Shown here: positions 1-7,148 of the stretch, piece after piece
Position numbering within the stretch: position 1 is the first letter of the stretch
Layout: every line of letters starts with the position of its first letter
DNA from: Planctomycetaceae bacterium
GTDB taxonomy: Bacteria > Planctomycetota > Planctomycetia > Pirellulales > Thermoguttaceae
Length of the DNA stretch: 22,709 nucleotides
Assembly: GCA_031259095.1 (NCBI GenBank)
Contig: JAIRLW010000206.1
Span: 1 to 22,709 of the forward strand
Reading direction: 5' to 3'
Position numbers and translations under genes: made by a program
The notes under the pieces: model-generated
Seen by the model: only the letters and a program-made list of their open reading frames with translations
What the model was told of the DNA's origin: nothing
Database searches by the model: none

Positions 1-2798
1 ATCAACGCATTTTTTTGATCCGGTCGAACCCGAATTACAATCCGACCATTTTCCGCATCATCCGTAATTTTTGCATCAGGATAAATTTCTTTAAGAATCG
101 GAACAACTGTTGACGATTCAACGTGCTTCAAATGATGAACGATCATTTCTGCGGCAATCGGTTTTGCCGTTTCCGATTGCAAAATGACCTTTTTGACATG
201 TTCAACATCGTTGACTGCGCCTTGAACTAAAATCTGACCATTTTCCTGATCAACAATAACTGTTGCGCGTGGAGCGATTGTTTGAATCGATTGGAGCAAT
301 TGCGGCGACGGCAATTTTTTAACCGGAATAAATTCCGTTGCGCCATCTAATTGAGTCAGCAATGCCGTAACCGGTTCTTTCCAATCGCTGCTCATTTGAA
401 AAACAAGTTGATTGTTTGCGGCGTTGACGGTTGCTTTGACTTCCGGGAAAACATCGGCAAGAACCGCCAAAACCGCTGACGGCGCCGCCGTTTGAAGCGT
501 ATGGACGACAATTTCTTCTTTCGTTGCCGACGCCGCTTCGTTTGCGGTTAAAATTGCTTTGATTCTCTCGAGTTCCTCTTTGGGACCTGTTGCGATAACC
601 TGCAAATTCCGGCGGCTCTGAACAACCACGCTATGCGGCGCAATTCGCGTCAATTGTTGTACAATATCTACCGGAAGTTCTTTCTTCAGTGTGATAAACG
701 CAATATCGTCGTGAACATTTTTATCAAGTTCCTCAACCGCTTTTTTGACAACTTCCTGAATATCCGGCGTTGCCACAGCGATCACGGCGTTTGTTCGCGG
801 ATCGTACGAAAAATCGGCGCCGGTAATCAGATTGGTAAGAACAAGTTGCGACGTATAAGCGTAACCGTGAAGCATCGGATAAACGCCAAGAACCGGTTCC
901 GAAGATTGAACGGCTTTCGGATCAACGGATTTTTCGGCTAATTTTTTTCGTCCCGAAATTTCATCGTAAAGCCGTTGAATCAATTCATGCTGTTTTGCCG
1001 TTGCCCAAATCGTTACAAAACCTTGCTTGGTATCGCGGAGTTCCACAATATCTTCGAGTTCTTTTTTTGTAACAAGTTGTTTCAGCATCGCCGAAAAACG
1101 TGTTGCGCTGAAAACCGGTAATCGGTACGAAACAATAATTTTGTCTGCTTCCGGTACTGCCGCCGCTTCCAATTCCGTAACTGCTTTGGCGAGCATTTCC
1201 TGCTCTTTTGCCGTAGCAACAACAAGAATTTGTCCTTGTTCGTCGTCCAACGAAAACACGCCGGCCGGAACAACCGATTGAAGTTGTTTAACCGTTTCAG
1301 CGTTCATTTTTTTGGTCTTGTCGGTATATTTGTACAATTTGGCAACCGGTTCGTCTTCCGGCTGCGGCGTTTGTTTAAGCGATTCAAAAAACGCTTTAAT
1401 TTTTTCCTGCTCCGCTTGCAACGCTAAAATAACAATATTATTCGCAACCGGAGTTTCGGAAACCACCGCAGCGGGAAACGATGTTTTGAGAACATTAATA
1501 ATTTCTTTACCGATAGTCAACGAATTATCATACGGATTTTGTAACATTTCCGGCATGTTTTGCGTTACCGTACTGAGACCGCGACGCATTCGACCAAGCC
1601 GCCAAAATTGCGACGGCGTTGCGTCAAGATACGGAGTAATCGAATAACTGGCAAGAACCAGTTCCCCGTTCGGCGCACCGCTGTCGGCTTCGAGCATTTT
1701 GAAAACAGTATCAATTTTCGCATGTTCGGGTTCGGTAACAAAAATATGAATTTCTTTTGAATTTCCGATACGAATTGATTTTCCTGCCGGAACAAATTCT
1801 TTGAAAATGGCTTCGAGTTTAGCGGGATCATTTTTTTCGATTTTGTACGTTTTCCAAACCGGCGGAGGCGGCTGAGGTTTTGGCGAACCCGATGGCTTTG
1901 GCGGTGGCGGATTTGTAACCGATTCGATCACTTTTTGGAGAACGAGCAATGTTCCGGCGGTATCGGTAATGAGCAACGAATTTCCCGGCATCGGAACAAT
2001 TTGACAAAACGTTCCTTTGAATGGTTCCAACGCTTGAATCACTTCGGCGCGGTTACGGCGTTCCAATGGAAAAATGACCGAAGTATATTCGAAAGTTCCG
2101 CGTTCATGTATTTCTTCCGGCTTTAATTTCGGCAAAAACTGAACCGGAATTTTTCCACGCTGCAAATCGAAAAGCATCAACATTTTATCGTTTCGAATCA
2201 ACGTGTATCCTTTCGTTTGTAACACACTGTTCAGCAAATCAATCGCTTCGGCAGGCGTATAACCTCGTTGATCGGCGTAGTTGAATGAACCGGGCGGCGG
2301 CGAATCCATAACGAGTTGCAAACCGGCTTGTTCGGCAAACCATTGAAGGACGTCAGCCCATCCTTGATATTTGAAAATGAAATAAATTGTTTTTTCACTA
2401 AAAACTTTCGGCAACAATATTTTTTGCGGCGGCGTTAAAACTTCGGCGAGTTTTTGTTCATTTTGTTCGATAACCGTATTCCATTGATTTTCCGGCGCTT
2501 TGGCGAGTTCCTGAGATCGAAGTACCAAAAGCCGTTGAACTTCCGCCCGCTGTGCATCCGTCAATCCAAGTCGCGCCGCAACTTCAGGATGAGCAAGGCG
2601 AATAAAACTCTTTTTCGGATCATAACTCGGTTTCGTCGGCGCAGGAATGACCGGAGCCGGCGCAGAAGTTTCGGGAACCGGTGCAGGTGTTTCGGAAACC
2701 GGAGCAGGTGTTGTCGGAACTTCCTGAGCAAACGGTAATTCCCCAACATAATGAAACGTAACAAACAATAAAACAATCAATAAATAGATATTTTTCAT
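1..2798 (-). CDS. Secreted protein with a tandem array of secretin-N-like domains (partial, 3' end off window)
   Basis: An uninterrupted frame runs from an ATG at 2798 to the left edge (932 codons, no stop), so the C-terminus is missing. The N-terminus is a signal peptide (MKNIYLLIVLLFVTF..., likely cut after PFAQ), followed by a Pro/Thr/Ala-rich linker and a short helical region. Residues from about 120 onward are a chain of modules of roughly 75-85 residues. Each has the pattern strand, helix, Gly/Asn turn, strand pair (for example VVPAGVFSLDDEQGQILVVA, VIVDQENGQILVQG, KITDDAENGRIVIRV). This is the look of secretin N1/N2 (KH-like) domains found in GspD/PilQ. In that family they form the periplasmic ring before an outer-membrane barrel. 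Whether a secretin barrel follows cannot be seen. No clear Shine-Dalgarno precedes the ATG. The domain type is fairly sure; a role in secretion is inference. Confidence 0.8.
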   Translation of the reverse strand, partial: MKNIYLLIVLLFVTFHYVGELPFAQEVPTTPAPVSETPAPVPETSAPAPVIPAPTKPSYDPKKSFIRLAHPEVAARLGLTDAQRAEVQRLLVLRSQELAKAPENQWNTVIEQNEQKLAEVLTPPQKILLPKVFSEKTIYFIFKYQGWADVLQWFAEQAGLQLVMDSPPPGSFNYADQRGYTPAEAIDLLNSVLQTKGYTLIRNDKMLMLFDLQRGKIPVQFLPKLKPEEIHERGTFEYTSVIFPLERRNRAEVIQALEPFKGTFCQIVPMPGNSLLITDTAGTLLVLQKVIESVTNPPPPKPSGSPKPQPPPPVWKTYKIEKNDPAKLEAIFKEFVPAGKSIRIGNSKEIHIFVTEPEHAKIDTVFKMLEADSGAPNGELVLASYSITPYLDATPSQFWRLGRMRRGLSTVTQNMPEMLQNPYDNSLTIGKEIINVLKTSFPAAVVSETPVANNIVILALQAEQEKIKAFFESLKQTPQPEDEPVAKLYKYTDKTKKMNAETVKQLQSVVPAGVFSLDDEQGQILVVATAKEQEMLAKAVTELEAAAVPEADKIIVSYRLPVFSATRFSAMLKQLVTKKELEDIVELRDTKQGFVTIWATAKQHELIQRLYDEISGRKKLAEKSVDPKAVQSSEPVLGVYPMLHGYAYTSQLVLTNLITGADFSYDPRTNAVIAVATPDIQEVVKKAVEELDKNVHDDIAFITLKKELPVDIVQQLTRIAPHSVVVQSRRNLQVIATGPKEELERIKAILTANEAASATKEEIVVHTLQTAAPSAVLAVLADVFPEVKATVNAANNQLVFQMSSDWKEPVTALLTQLDGATEFIPVKKLPSPQLLQSIQTIAPRATVIVDQENGQILVQGAVNDVEHVKKVILQSETAKPIAAEMIVHHLKHVESSTVVPILKEIYPDAKITDDAENGRIVIRVRPDQKNAL

Positions 2799-2854
2799 AT
2801 TTACCGCACGAAAATAATAGTGAATCGAAAACGATTCATTGGTTTAATTTTTTA

Positions 2855-3153
2855 GTAATTATTCAATGGAATTTTTGGCTCTATCATCATTGAGTAGAGT
2901 GACGCCATTTTCCAGTCCCGCTAGGAACGACACTTTATTATACCGTTTTCCTTTTAAAAACCTGTTTTATATTTTCGTTTAACTCCGCAATTTAAGGTGT
3001 TTTTACAGTTCAAAAACCGGTTTTTAAAGTGAAAACAGTATCACCATAGGCTAAAGCCTACGATTAATAAAGTTTCGTTCCTGTGGGACTGGAAATAGTT
3101 GTTATCAACGATCATCTTTGCTACAAAAAATAAAAATTCCACTGAATAATTAC
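2855..3153. mobile_element. MITE-like palindromic element A (299 bp)
   Basis: The ends are inverted repeats: GTAATTATTCAATGGAATTT on the left, and AAAAATTCCACTGAATAATTAC read at the right. The interior is also self-complementary: a block near 2913-2940 (CCAGTCCC...CTTTATTA) pairs with 3064-3092. No coding content. The 8-bp flanks do not match, so no target duplication is visible for this copy. It fills most of the gap between the two minus-strand genes. Confidence 0.7.
3038..3090. repeat. REP-like double hairpin, copy 1
   Basis: Holds the palindrome TAGGCTAAAGCCTA (3047-3060), followed by TAATAAAG and a second short GTCC/GGAC-type palindrome. A close second copy lies at 6926-6972. This copy sits inside the 2855-3153 element. 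Confidence 0.65.
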
Positions 3154-3156
3154 TTG

Positions 3157-3297
3157 GGAACTTCTAAAAACTCATTTTTGCAGGAACGCAGGCGTCTCGT
3201 CCACACCGGTTTATGAGCGAAAAACGCCTAAGATATGCGGTCGAGACGACCGCGTTCCTGTTATAAATAATTTTTTCGGAGGTTTTTAGAAGTTTCC
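3157..3297. repeat. Long inverted repeat with GGAACTTCTAAAAAC ends (141 bp)
   Basis: The left end GGAACTTCTAAAAAC pairs with GTTTTTAGAAGTTTCC at the right. An inner stem pairs 3181-3199 (CAGGAACGC...GTCTCG) with 3242-3260 (CGAGACGACCGCGTTCCTG). It lies directly beside the 2855-3153 element and just downstream of the oxidase-fold gene, where it could act as a transcript-end hairpin. The outer motif resembles the GGAATCTCTAAAAA motif found elsewhere in the window. Confidence 0.6.
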
Positions 3298-3308
3298 TAC
3301 TTGTTTTT

Positions 3309-3767
3309 TTATATCTTTTCTTTTTGTACGTTAAAATTGGAATATATTTTTAGTCTGTTTGGTACAAATCGCAATACGGAATAATCTTCTTCACCTTTTG
3401 GATAATAGATTTCCCAACCGTCTTGCCAAATTTTTTGCTTGAATATTTTGTCGGTTACATGCTCGATTGTTCCCTGTAGCAGGATTCCATGAAATGTTTC
3501 GGGATGACAATAGTACAGGCAGGCATTCCTGTTTTCCATAATTTCCTCAATTTTTTCGGAACTTGTGTTGGTGGTCAGATATACCGCAAGCGGGTTGCTT
3601 TCGGTTTTGTACGATTCCACAAGATGTGGATATTGTTGCTTGTTGCGGAGGTTCAGCATGGCTCTTGTGGAAGGAAATCCATTCCGGTCAATGGTTGTCA
3701 ATTCGACAAACAAAGCATTTTCCATCATTTCCAGACATTCTTTTTGTTTCGCTGTAAAATTACTCAT
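3309..3767 (-). CDS. Pyridoxamine 5'-phosphate oxidase family (FMN-binding split-barrel) protein
   Basis: 152 residues starting MSNFTAKQKECLEMM. The sequence has the layout of the small general-stress-protein-26/PNPOx-like group: an N-terminal helix, then ELTTIDRNGFPSTRAML (residues about 22-38), then AVYLTTNTSSEKIEEIMENRNACLYYCHPE and GILLQGTIEHVTD, ending in an RFVPNRLKIYSNF strand. Members of this fold usually bind FMN, or sometimes F420 or heme; true pyridoxal-phosphate synthesis is not implied by the short length. The length is normal for the group. No strong Shine-Dalgarno is seen. A solo end of the intergenic element family lies only about 12 bp upstream of the start codon. The neighbours do not suggest a partner. 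Family assignment is good; the substrate is unknown. Confidence 0.85.
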   Translation of the reverse strand: MSNFTAKQKECLEMMENALFVELTTIDRNGFPSTRAMLNLRNKQQYPHLVESYKTESNPLAVYLTTNTSSEKIEEIMENRNACLYYCHPETFHGILLQGTIEHVTDKIFKQKIWQDGWEIYYPKGEEDYSVLRFVPNRLKIYSNFNVQKEKI

Positions 3768-3779
3768 GATAGATTGTTT

Positions 3780-3797
3780 TATAATTATTCAGTGGAA
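3780..3797. repeat. Solo terminal repeat of the MITE-like family
   Basis: TAATTATTCAGTGGAAC matches the terminal repeat of the TTATTCAG variant. No partner end is found nearby. The right end at 4250 has the correct orientation, so this may be the outer end of an older, larger element. Confidence 0.5.
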
Positions 3798-3910
3798 CTT
3801 TCACATATCATCGTATCGAACAATTCGATCCTAACATTTGATACAATCGTCATTTTGTTAAAAAGGATTATAAGCCAACTACTGATTTTATCGATTTTAA
3901 CGATTAAAAA

Positions 3911-4049
3911 AGTGGTTAATAGTTAATCATTAATAGTTGATAGTGAATAGTTGCACAAGCGGCTTTTAATCTCAAGGTAGGCAATCCTTGTAGGAGAAAG
4001 GATATCCTACCTAAATTAACAAAATCAGGTAAAATAATGCACTTTACCT
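3911..4049. repeat. Degenerate TTAATAGTT repeat and two short hairpins
   Basis: 3911-3952 is a degenerate tandem of TTAATAGTT/TGATAGTG units. At 3975-4012, AGGTAGG..ATCC pairs with GGAT..CCTACCT. At 4027-4049, AGGTAAA pairs with TTTACCT. None is followed by a T-tract in an obvious terminator arrangement. There is no coding content in this gap. Confidence 0.5.
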
Positions 4050-4091
4050 AAAAATACTTTCAAAAACAATTAATTAAAAATTAAAAAGGAG

Positions 4092-4250
4092 GTAATATAT
4101 CAGTGAAATTATTACATTTGACATAAGTTCTTATGTAATAATCAACTAGGAATCTGTATAATTTTAAGGCTATAAGATATTAAATTTGACGTAAATTATT
4201 TTGAATTAAGTACTTATAAAAAATAGACGATAATTCCATTGATATATTAC
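4092..4250. mobile_element. MITE-like element B (159 bp) abutting a ribosome-binding site
   Basis: The left end GTAATATATCAGTGAAAT and the right end ATTCCATTGATATATTAC are inverted repeats. An inner perfect hairpin ACATAAG-TT-CTTATGT lies at 4121-4136. The flanks are AAAAAGGAG (4083-4091) and AATAAGGAG (4251-4259), an 8/9 match that looks like a target-site duplication. The right-hand copy contains the Shine-Dalgarno of the gene starting at 4265. Confidence 0.7.
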
Positions 4251-4253
4251 AAT

Positions 4254-4259
4254 AAGGAG
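4254..4259 (+). promoter_or_regulatory. Ribosome-binding site of the 4265 gene, within a target duplication
   Basis: AAGGAG with 5 bases to the ATG at 4265, one of the best Shine-Dalgarno sites in the window. It lies in the 9-base sequence that also flanks the left side of the 4092-4250 element. Confidence 0.75.
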
Positions 4260-4264
4260 AATTT

Positions 4265-6844
4265 ATGAAAATCAAATTTGTTTTGATTTTATTGTTTGTG
4301 TTTTCGGCGTTGATGATTTCAACAATGAATGCGGAGGAGCGGGTAATTTTTGACGGGACGGCAGGAAATCTGCGTCTGGTCATTGACCAAACAGGAAAGA
4401 TTACGACGCTGGAGGACGTTTCTACCGGAGAAAACTATATCTCCCGCAAGGAAGTGTGTTATCTGCTCGAATGCGGAATGTACAGCGGCGACAGTACAAC
4501 CGTGTTGCAGCCCATATCCGCCAAAGCGGTAAAGAAAGAGACGGGCGGCACGGAGATTGAACTGTCCTGCGGTGAAGGAATTACGCTGACCGTTTTAATC
4601 ACTCCCAAACAGGACTGGTTCAGAATGGAATTAGTAAAAGCCGAGCCGGTCGCGGAAGTCAGTTACGTAACATGGGGACCTTATCGAACAACTATGCGGG
4701 GACAGATTGCCGAATGGCTCGGAATGAATCGCAGCGACGATTTCGCTATCGGCTTGTTAAGTTTGGAACCGAATACCGATGCCGCCCCCCGAACGGCAGC
4801 ATCTTATACCGGCGAAGGGTCATTGATACAGTTAAGCGCGTATGACCATACGCGGGGACGGTTTATCGTCGTGCAAAACAATGAACTCAATACGTTCGAC
4901 AAACTGCGAAAAGCCGTACCGATACCGAAATTGACAACAGTTGGTTCGGCGGTTGCGTTGTATGGTTGTCCGTCCGGCAGGAAAACCGAATTGAATGTTA
5001 TTGAAAAAATTGTTCTGGCAGAGGGTTTGCCGCATCCGACGTATGAAGGCGTATGGAATAAATACACGGACGCCGGAAAACAGTTTTGTCTTTGGGCAAA
5101 TTACAATGAAAAGAATTTTGCGGAATATCTGAATCTTGCCCGGGCGCTCAATACAAGAATTTTGTGTATTCGTTCAAATATGATGAGCAATTGGGGGCAT
5201 TTTGACATCAACCCCGGCGTTTACCCCGGCGGAATCTCTGCGATTCTGGAAGACAGCAAAGAAGCGAAAAAAAGCAATATCGGATTAACGCTCTACACAT
5301 TAACCACATTCCTGAAACCCAATCCTGCTCCGGAACCGTACATTTCACCGGTTCCCGATGACAGATTACAGACATGGAAACCGGAAACCAAACTCGCGGG
5401 CAATATCTCGGCAACCGATACGGCAATTGCCGTTCAAAACGGTAAAGATGTTGAAGCCGTTATCAAGTCAACGCGGGTTATTCGTGTTGACAATGAAATG
5501 ATTCGATTCAAGAATTTTACGGTTGAAGGTGACAGGATTCTTATTAAGGAATGTCAGCGCGGCGCGTTTCATACTCAGGCAACGGAACACAAAGATCAAA
5601 GCCGTATTCGTTTGATGGTTTTTTCCGGCTACGATAATTTCTACCCCGGAACGCTGGATATGAGCAACGAATGTTCGGATCGTTTGAGCGATATTCTTTT
5701 GCAAGCCGATATTGACAATTTTATTGTTGACGGCTATGAAAGTTGCTTCGAAACCGGTTACGGAACTTATACGGGCAATATCTTTCTGAAAAATCTTTTT
5801 GAAAAATTAGCCCGAAACAACAAGGAAATATTGACGACCACTTCGCTTTTTACGAACTATTCATGGCATTTTATGTCGCATGTCAGTTGGGGCGAAGGTG
5901 ACCGCGACAGGGGGTTCCGTTTTTCGATGCTGGATTATCGGCTTTCCCGGCAATTGGAACTCGGCAGAAACCTGATGCCCGGCAAAATGGGACAGTACGG
6001 CGGAGCAAGCGACGCAACAGCGGAAGATATTAACTGGGTGATGGCGTTGTCAACCGGCTGGGATTCCGGCGTTGATTTTGTGATGGATACAAAATCAATT
6101 AAAAATAATCCCGAATATGAACAAGTCGTGGAAACTTTTTCGCTCTGGGAACAGGCAAAGGCGGAAAAAGCGTTTTCGGAATATCAAAAAATGTTACTCC
6201 GGCAATCCGACGTGATTTATAAACTGACGCGTAAAGTTGACGGCGGCTGGGATTTGAAGTTTGATCGGCGTTGGCAGAATGAAAAGGTAAAAATTTTGCC
6301 TTCGTCGGTAATGAATGCAACACCGGTCAACGGCGGCGCGGAATCAGTCAAGCCGTTGAGTATTGATTGGAGTTGGACGCACAACCCTGCGCTTTACAAT
6401 GAGGTTGGACTTTCCGACGATTTGGTTTCTCATGCTGACGGCAACGAAACTTCGTGGAAAGTTACTTTTCCGCCATACACGGAAAACCCGAAGGCGTGGT
6501 TTCACACGGACAGTCGGCATTTTCAGTATGTCATCCGGGTTCCTGAAAACGCATCATCGGCGGTGAAAAACTTCCGTGTTTGCGTCAATGGAAAAGCCAT
6601 TGAAATTCCCGCGACGTTGCAACCCGGTCAATACCTTTCCATTCCGCATTTGGTTGAAATTGCCTGCATTTATGACAAAAACCATCAGGTCTTGAGCGAA
6701 GTATATTTACACGGAGTTATCCAGCATGTACAAAAGGGTCAAACCGCAACAGTCGCCTTATCGTGCGAATCTGTAGAAAAAGACACTTCCCCCGAAGTGA
6801 TTATGAATATCCGATGCCAGAACGGATATTACTATCACAGATAA
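4265..6844 (+). CDS. Large secreted protein, putative TIM-barrel glycoside-hydrolase-like
   Basis: 859 residues. The start is set by AAGGAGA 5 bases upstream of the ATG. Residues 1-23 are a signal peptide (MKIKFVLILLFVFSALMIST-MNA). Residues 25-255 look like a beta-sandwich. Residues about 258-650 have strand/helix alternation like a catalytic barrel, including FIVDGYE (Asp489) at a strand end and SWGEGDRDRG (Glu544, Asp546, Asp548) as candidate acid residues. The barrel is interrupted at about 376-450 by a small beta module (ATDTAIAV ... IRVDNEMIRF ... ECQRGAFHTQA) of a type seen in tail-fibre-like and carbohydrate-associated proteins. The C-terminal 200 residues appear to be beta-rich. I cannot assign a numbered GH family. 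A role in extracellular or periplasmic glycan breakdown is inference from architecture only. It is probably a single-gene transcript, followed by hairpins at 6858-6912. Confidence 0.8.
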   Translation: MKIKFVLILLFVFSALMISTMNAEERVIFDGTAGNLRLVIDQTGKITTLEDVSTGENYISRKEVCYLLECGMYSGDSTTVLQPISAKAVKKETGGTEIELSCGEGITLTVLITPKQDWFRMELVKAEPVAEVSYVTWGPYRTTMRGQIAEWLGMNRSDDFAIGLLSLEPNTDAAPRTAASYTGEGSLIQLSAYDHTRGRFIVVQNNELNTFDKLRKAVPIPKLTTVGSAVALYGCPSGRKTELNVIEKIVLAEGLPHPTYEGVWNKYTDAGKQFCLWANYNEKNFAEYLNLARALNTRILCIRSNMMSNWGHFDINPGVYPGGISAILEDSKEAKKSNIGLTLYTLTTFLKPNPAPEPYISPVPDDRLQTWKPETKLAGNISATDTAIAVQNGKDVEAVIKSTRVIRVDNEMIRFKNFTVEGDRILIKECQRGAFHTQATEHKDQSRIRLMVFSGYDNFYPGTLDMSNECSDRLSDILLQADIDNFIVDGYESCFETGYGTYTGNIFLKNLFEKLARNNKEILTTTSLFTNYSWHFMSHVSWGEGDRDRGFRFSMLDYRLSRQLELGRNLMPGKMGQYGGASDATAEDINWVMALSTGWDSGVDFVMDTKSIKNNPEYEQVVETFSLWEQAKAEKAFSEYQKMLLRQSDVIYKLTRKVDGGWDLKFDRRWQNEKVKILPSSVMNATPVNGGAESVKPLSIDWSWTHNPALYNEVGLSDDLVSHADGNETSWKVTFPPYTENPKAWFHTDSRHFQYVIRVPENASSAVKNFRVCVNGKAIEIPATLQPGQYLSIPHLVEIACIYDKNHQVLSEVYLHGVIQHVQKGQTATVALSCESVEKDTSPEVIMNIRCQNGYYYHR

Positions 6845-6857
6845 ACAAACGATCACA

Positions 6858-6912
6858 GGTGGGCGAAACATCGCCTACCACGTTGCACGGGCGACGGCAA
6901 CCTTTTTAATTT
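6858..6912 (+). terminator. Hairpin pair downstream of the secreted 859-residue gene, possible terminator
   Basis: GGTGGGCGA-AACA-TCGCCTACC (6858-6879) is a tight stem-loop. It is followed by GTTGC...GCAAC (6882-6901) and then CTTTTTAATTTT. The second stem is short, so termination is likely but not certain. Confidence 0.4.
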
Positions 6913-6925
6913 TCGGGCGCAAGCA

Positions 6926-6972
6926 GTATTAGGCTAAAGCCTACGGTTAATAAAGTTCGTCCCTGTGGGACT
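6926..6972. repeat. REP-like double hairpin, copy 2
   Basis: Contains TAGGCTAAAGCCTA followed by a TAATAAAG linker and GTCCCTGTGGGAC, closely matching 3038-3090. It lies between the secreted-protein gene and the YfhO-like gene. Confidence 0.65.
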
Positions 6973-7062
6973 TTTGTATAAACACAATACCAAAAAAACA
7001 AAACTGACTTTTCAAGTAAGGGCAGTATATGATGGAATGTCCGATCAAAACAAACATCTATT

Positions 7063-7148
7063 AAGGAGAAGTAATGACAATATGAACAATTTTTCCAAAG
7101 CGGTTTTTCCGATTACTTTTGCAACGGTCTTTTTTTTTGTTTTTTTTC
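7063..7148 (+). other. Start region of the YfhO-like gene with Shine-Dalgarno, two ATGs and a T9-G-T8 tract
   Basis: AAGGAG (7063-7068) precedes ATG 7074 (which stops after three codons at TGA) and ATG 7082 (spacing 13). From 7082 the frame reads [19 protein letters not shown], a good start for a membrane protein, but then runs into T9 G T8 (7130-7147). The conserved body of the protein continues in the frame one base further on. Removing one T would join the two parts. Confidence 0.6.

Noticed and set aside
3489..3926. 145-residue plus-strand frame opposite the PNPOx-like gene
   Set aside because: Antisense to a clearly conserved protein, and it extends into repeat sequence without domain features.
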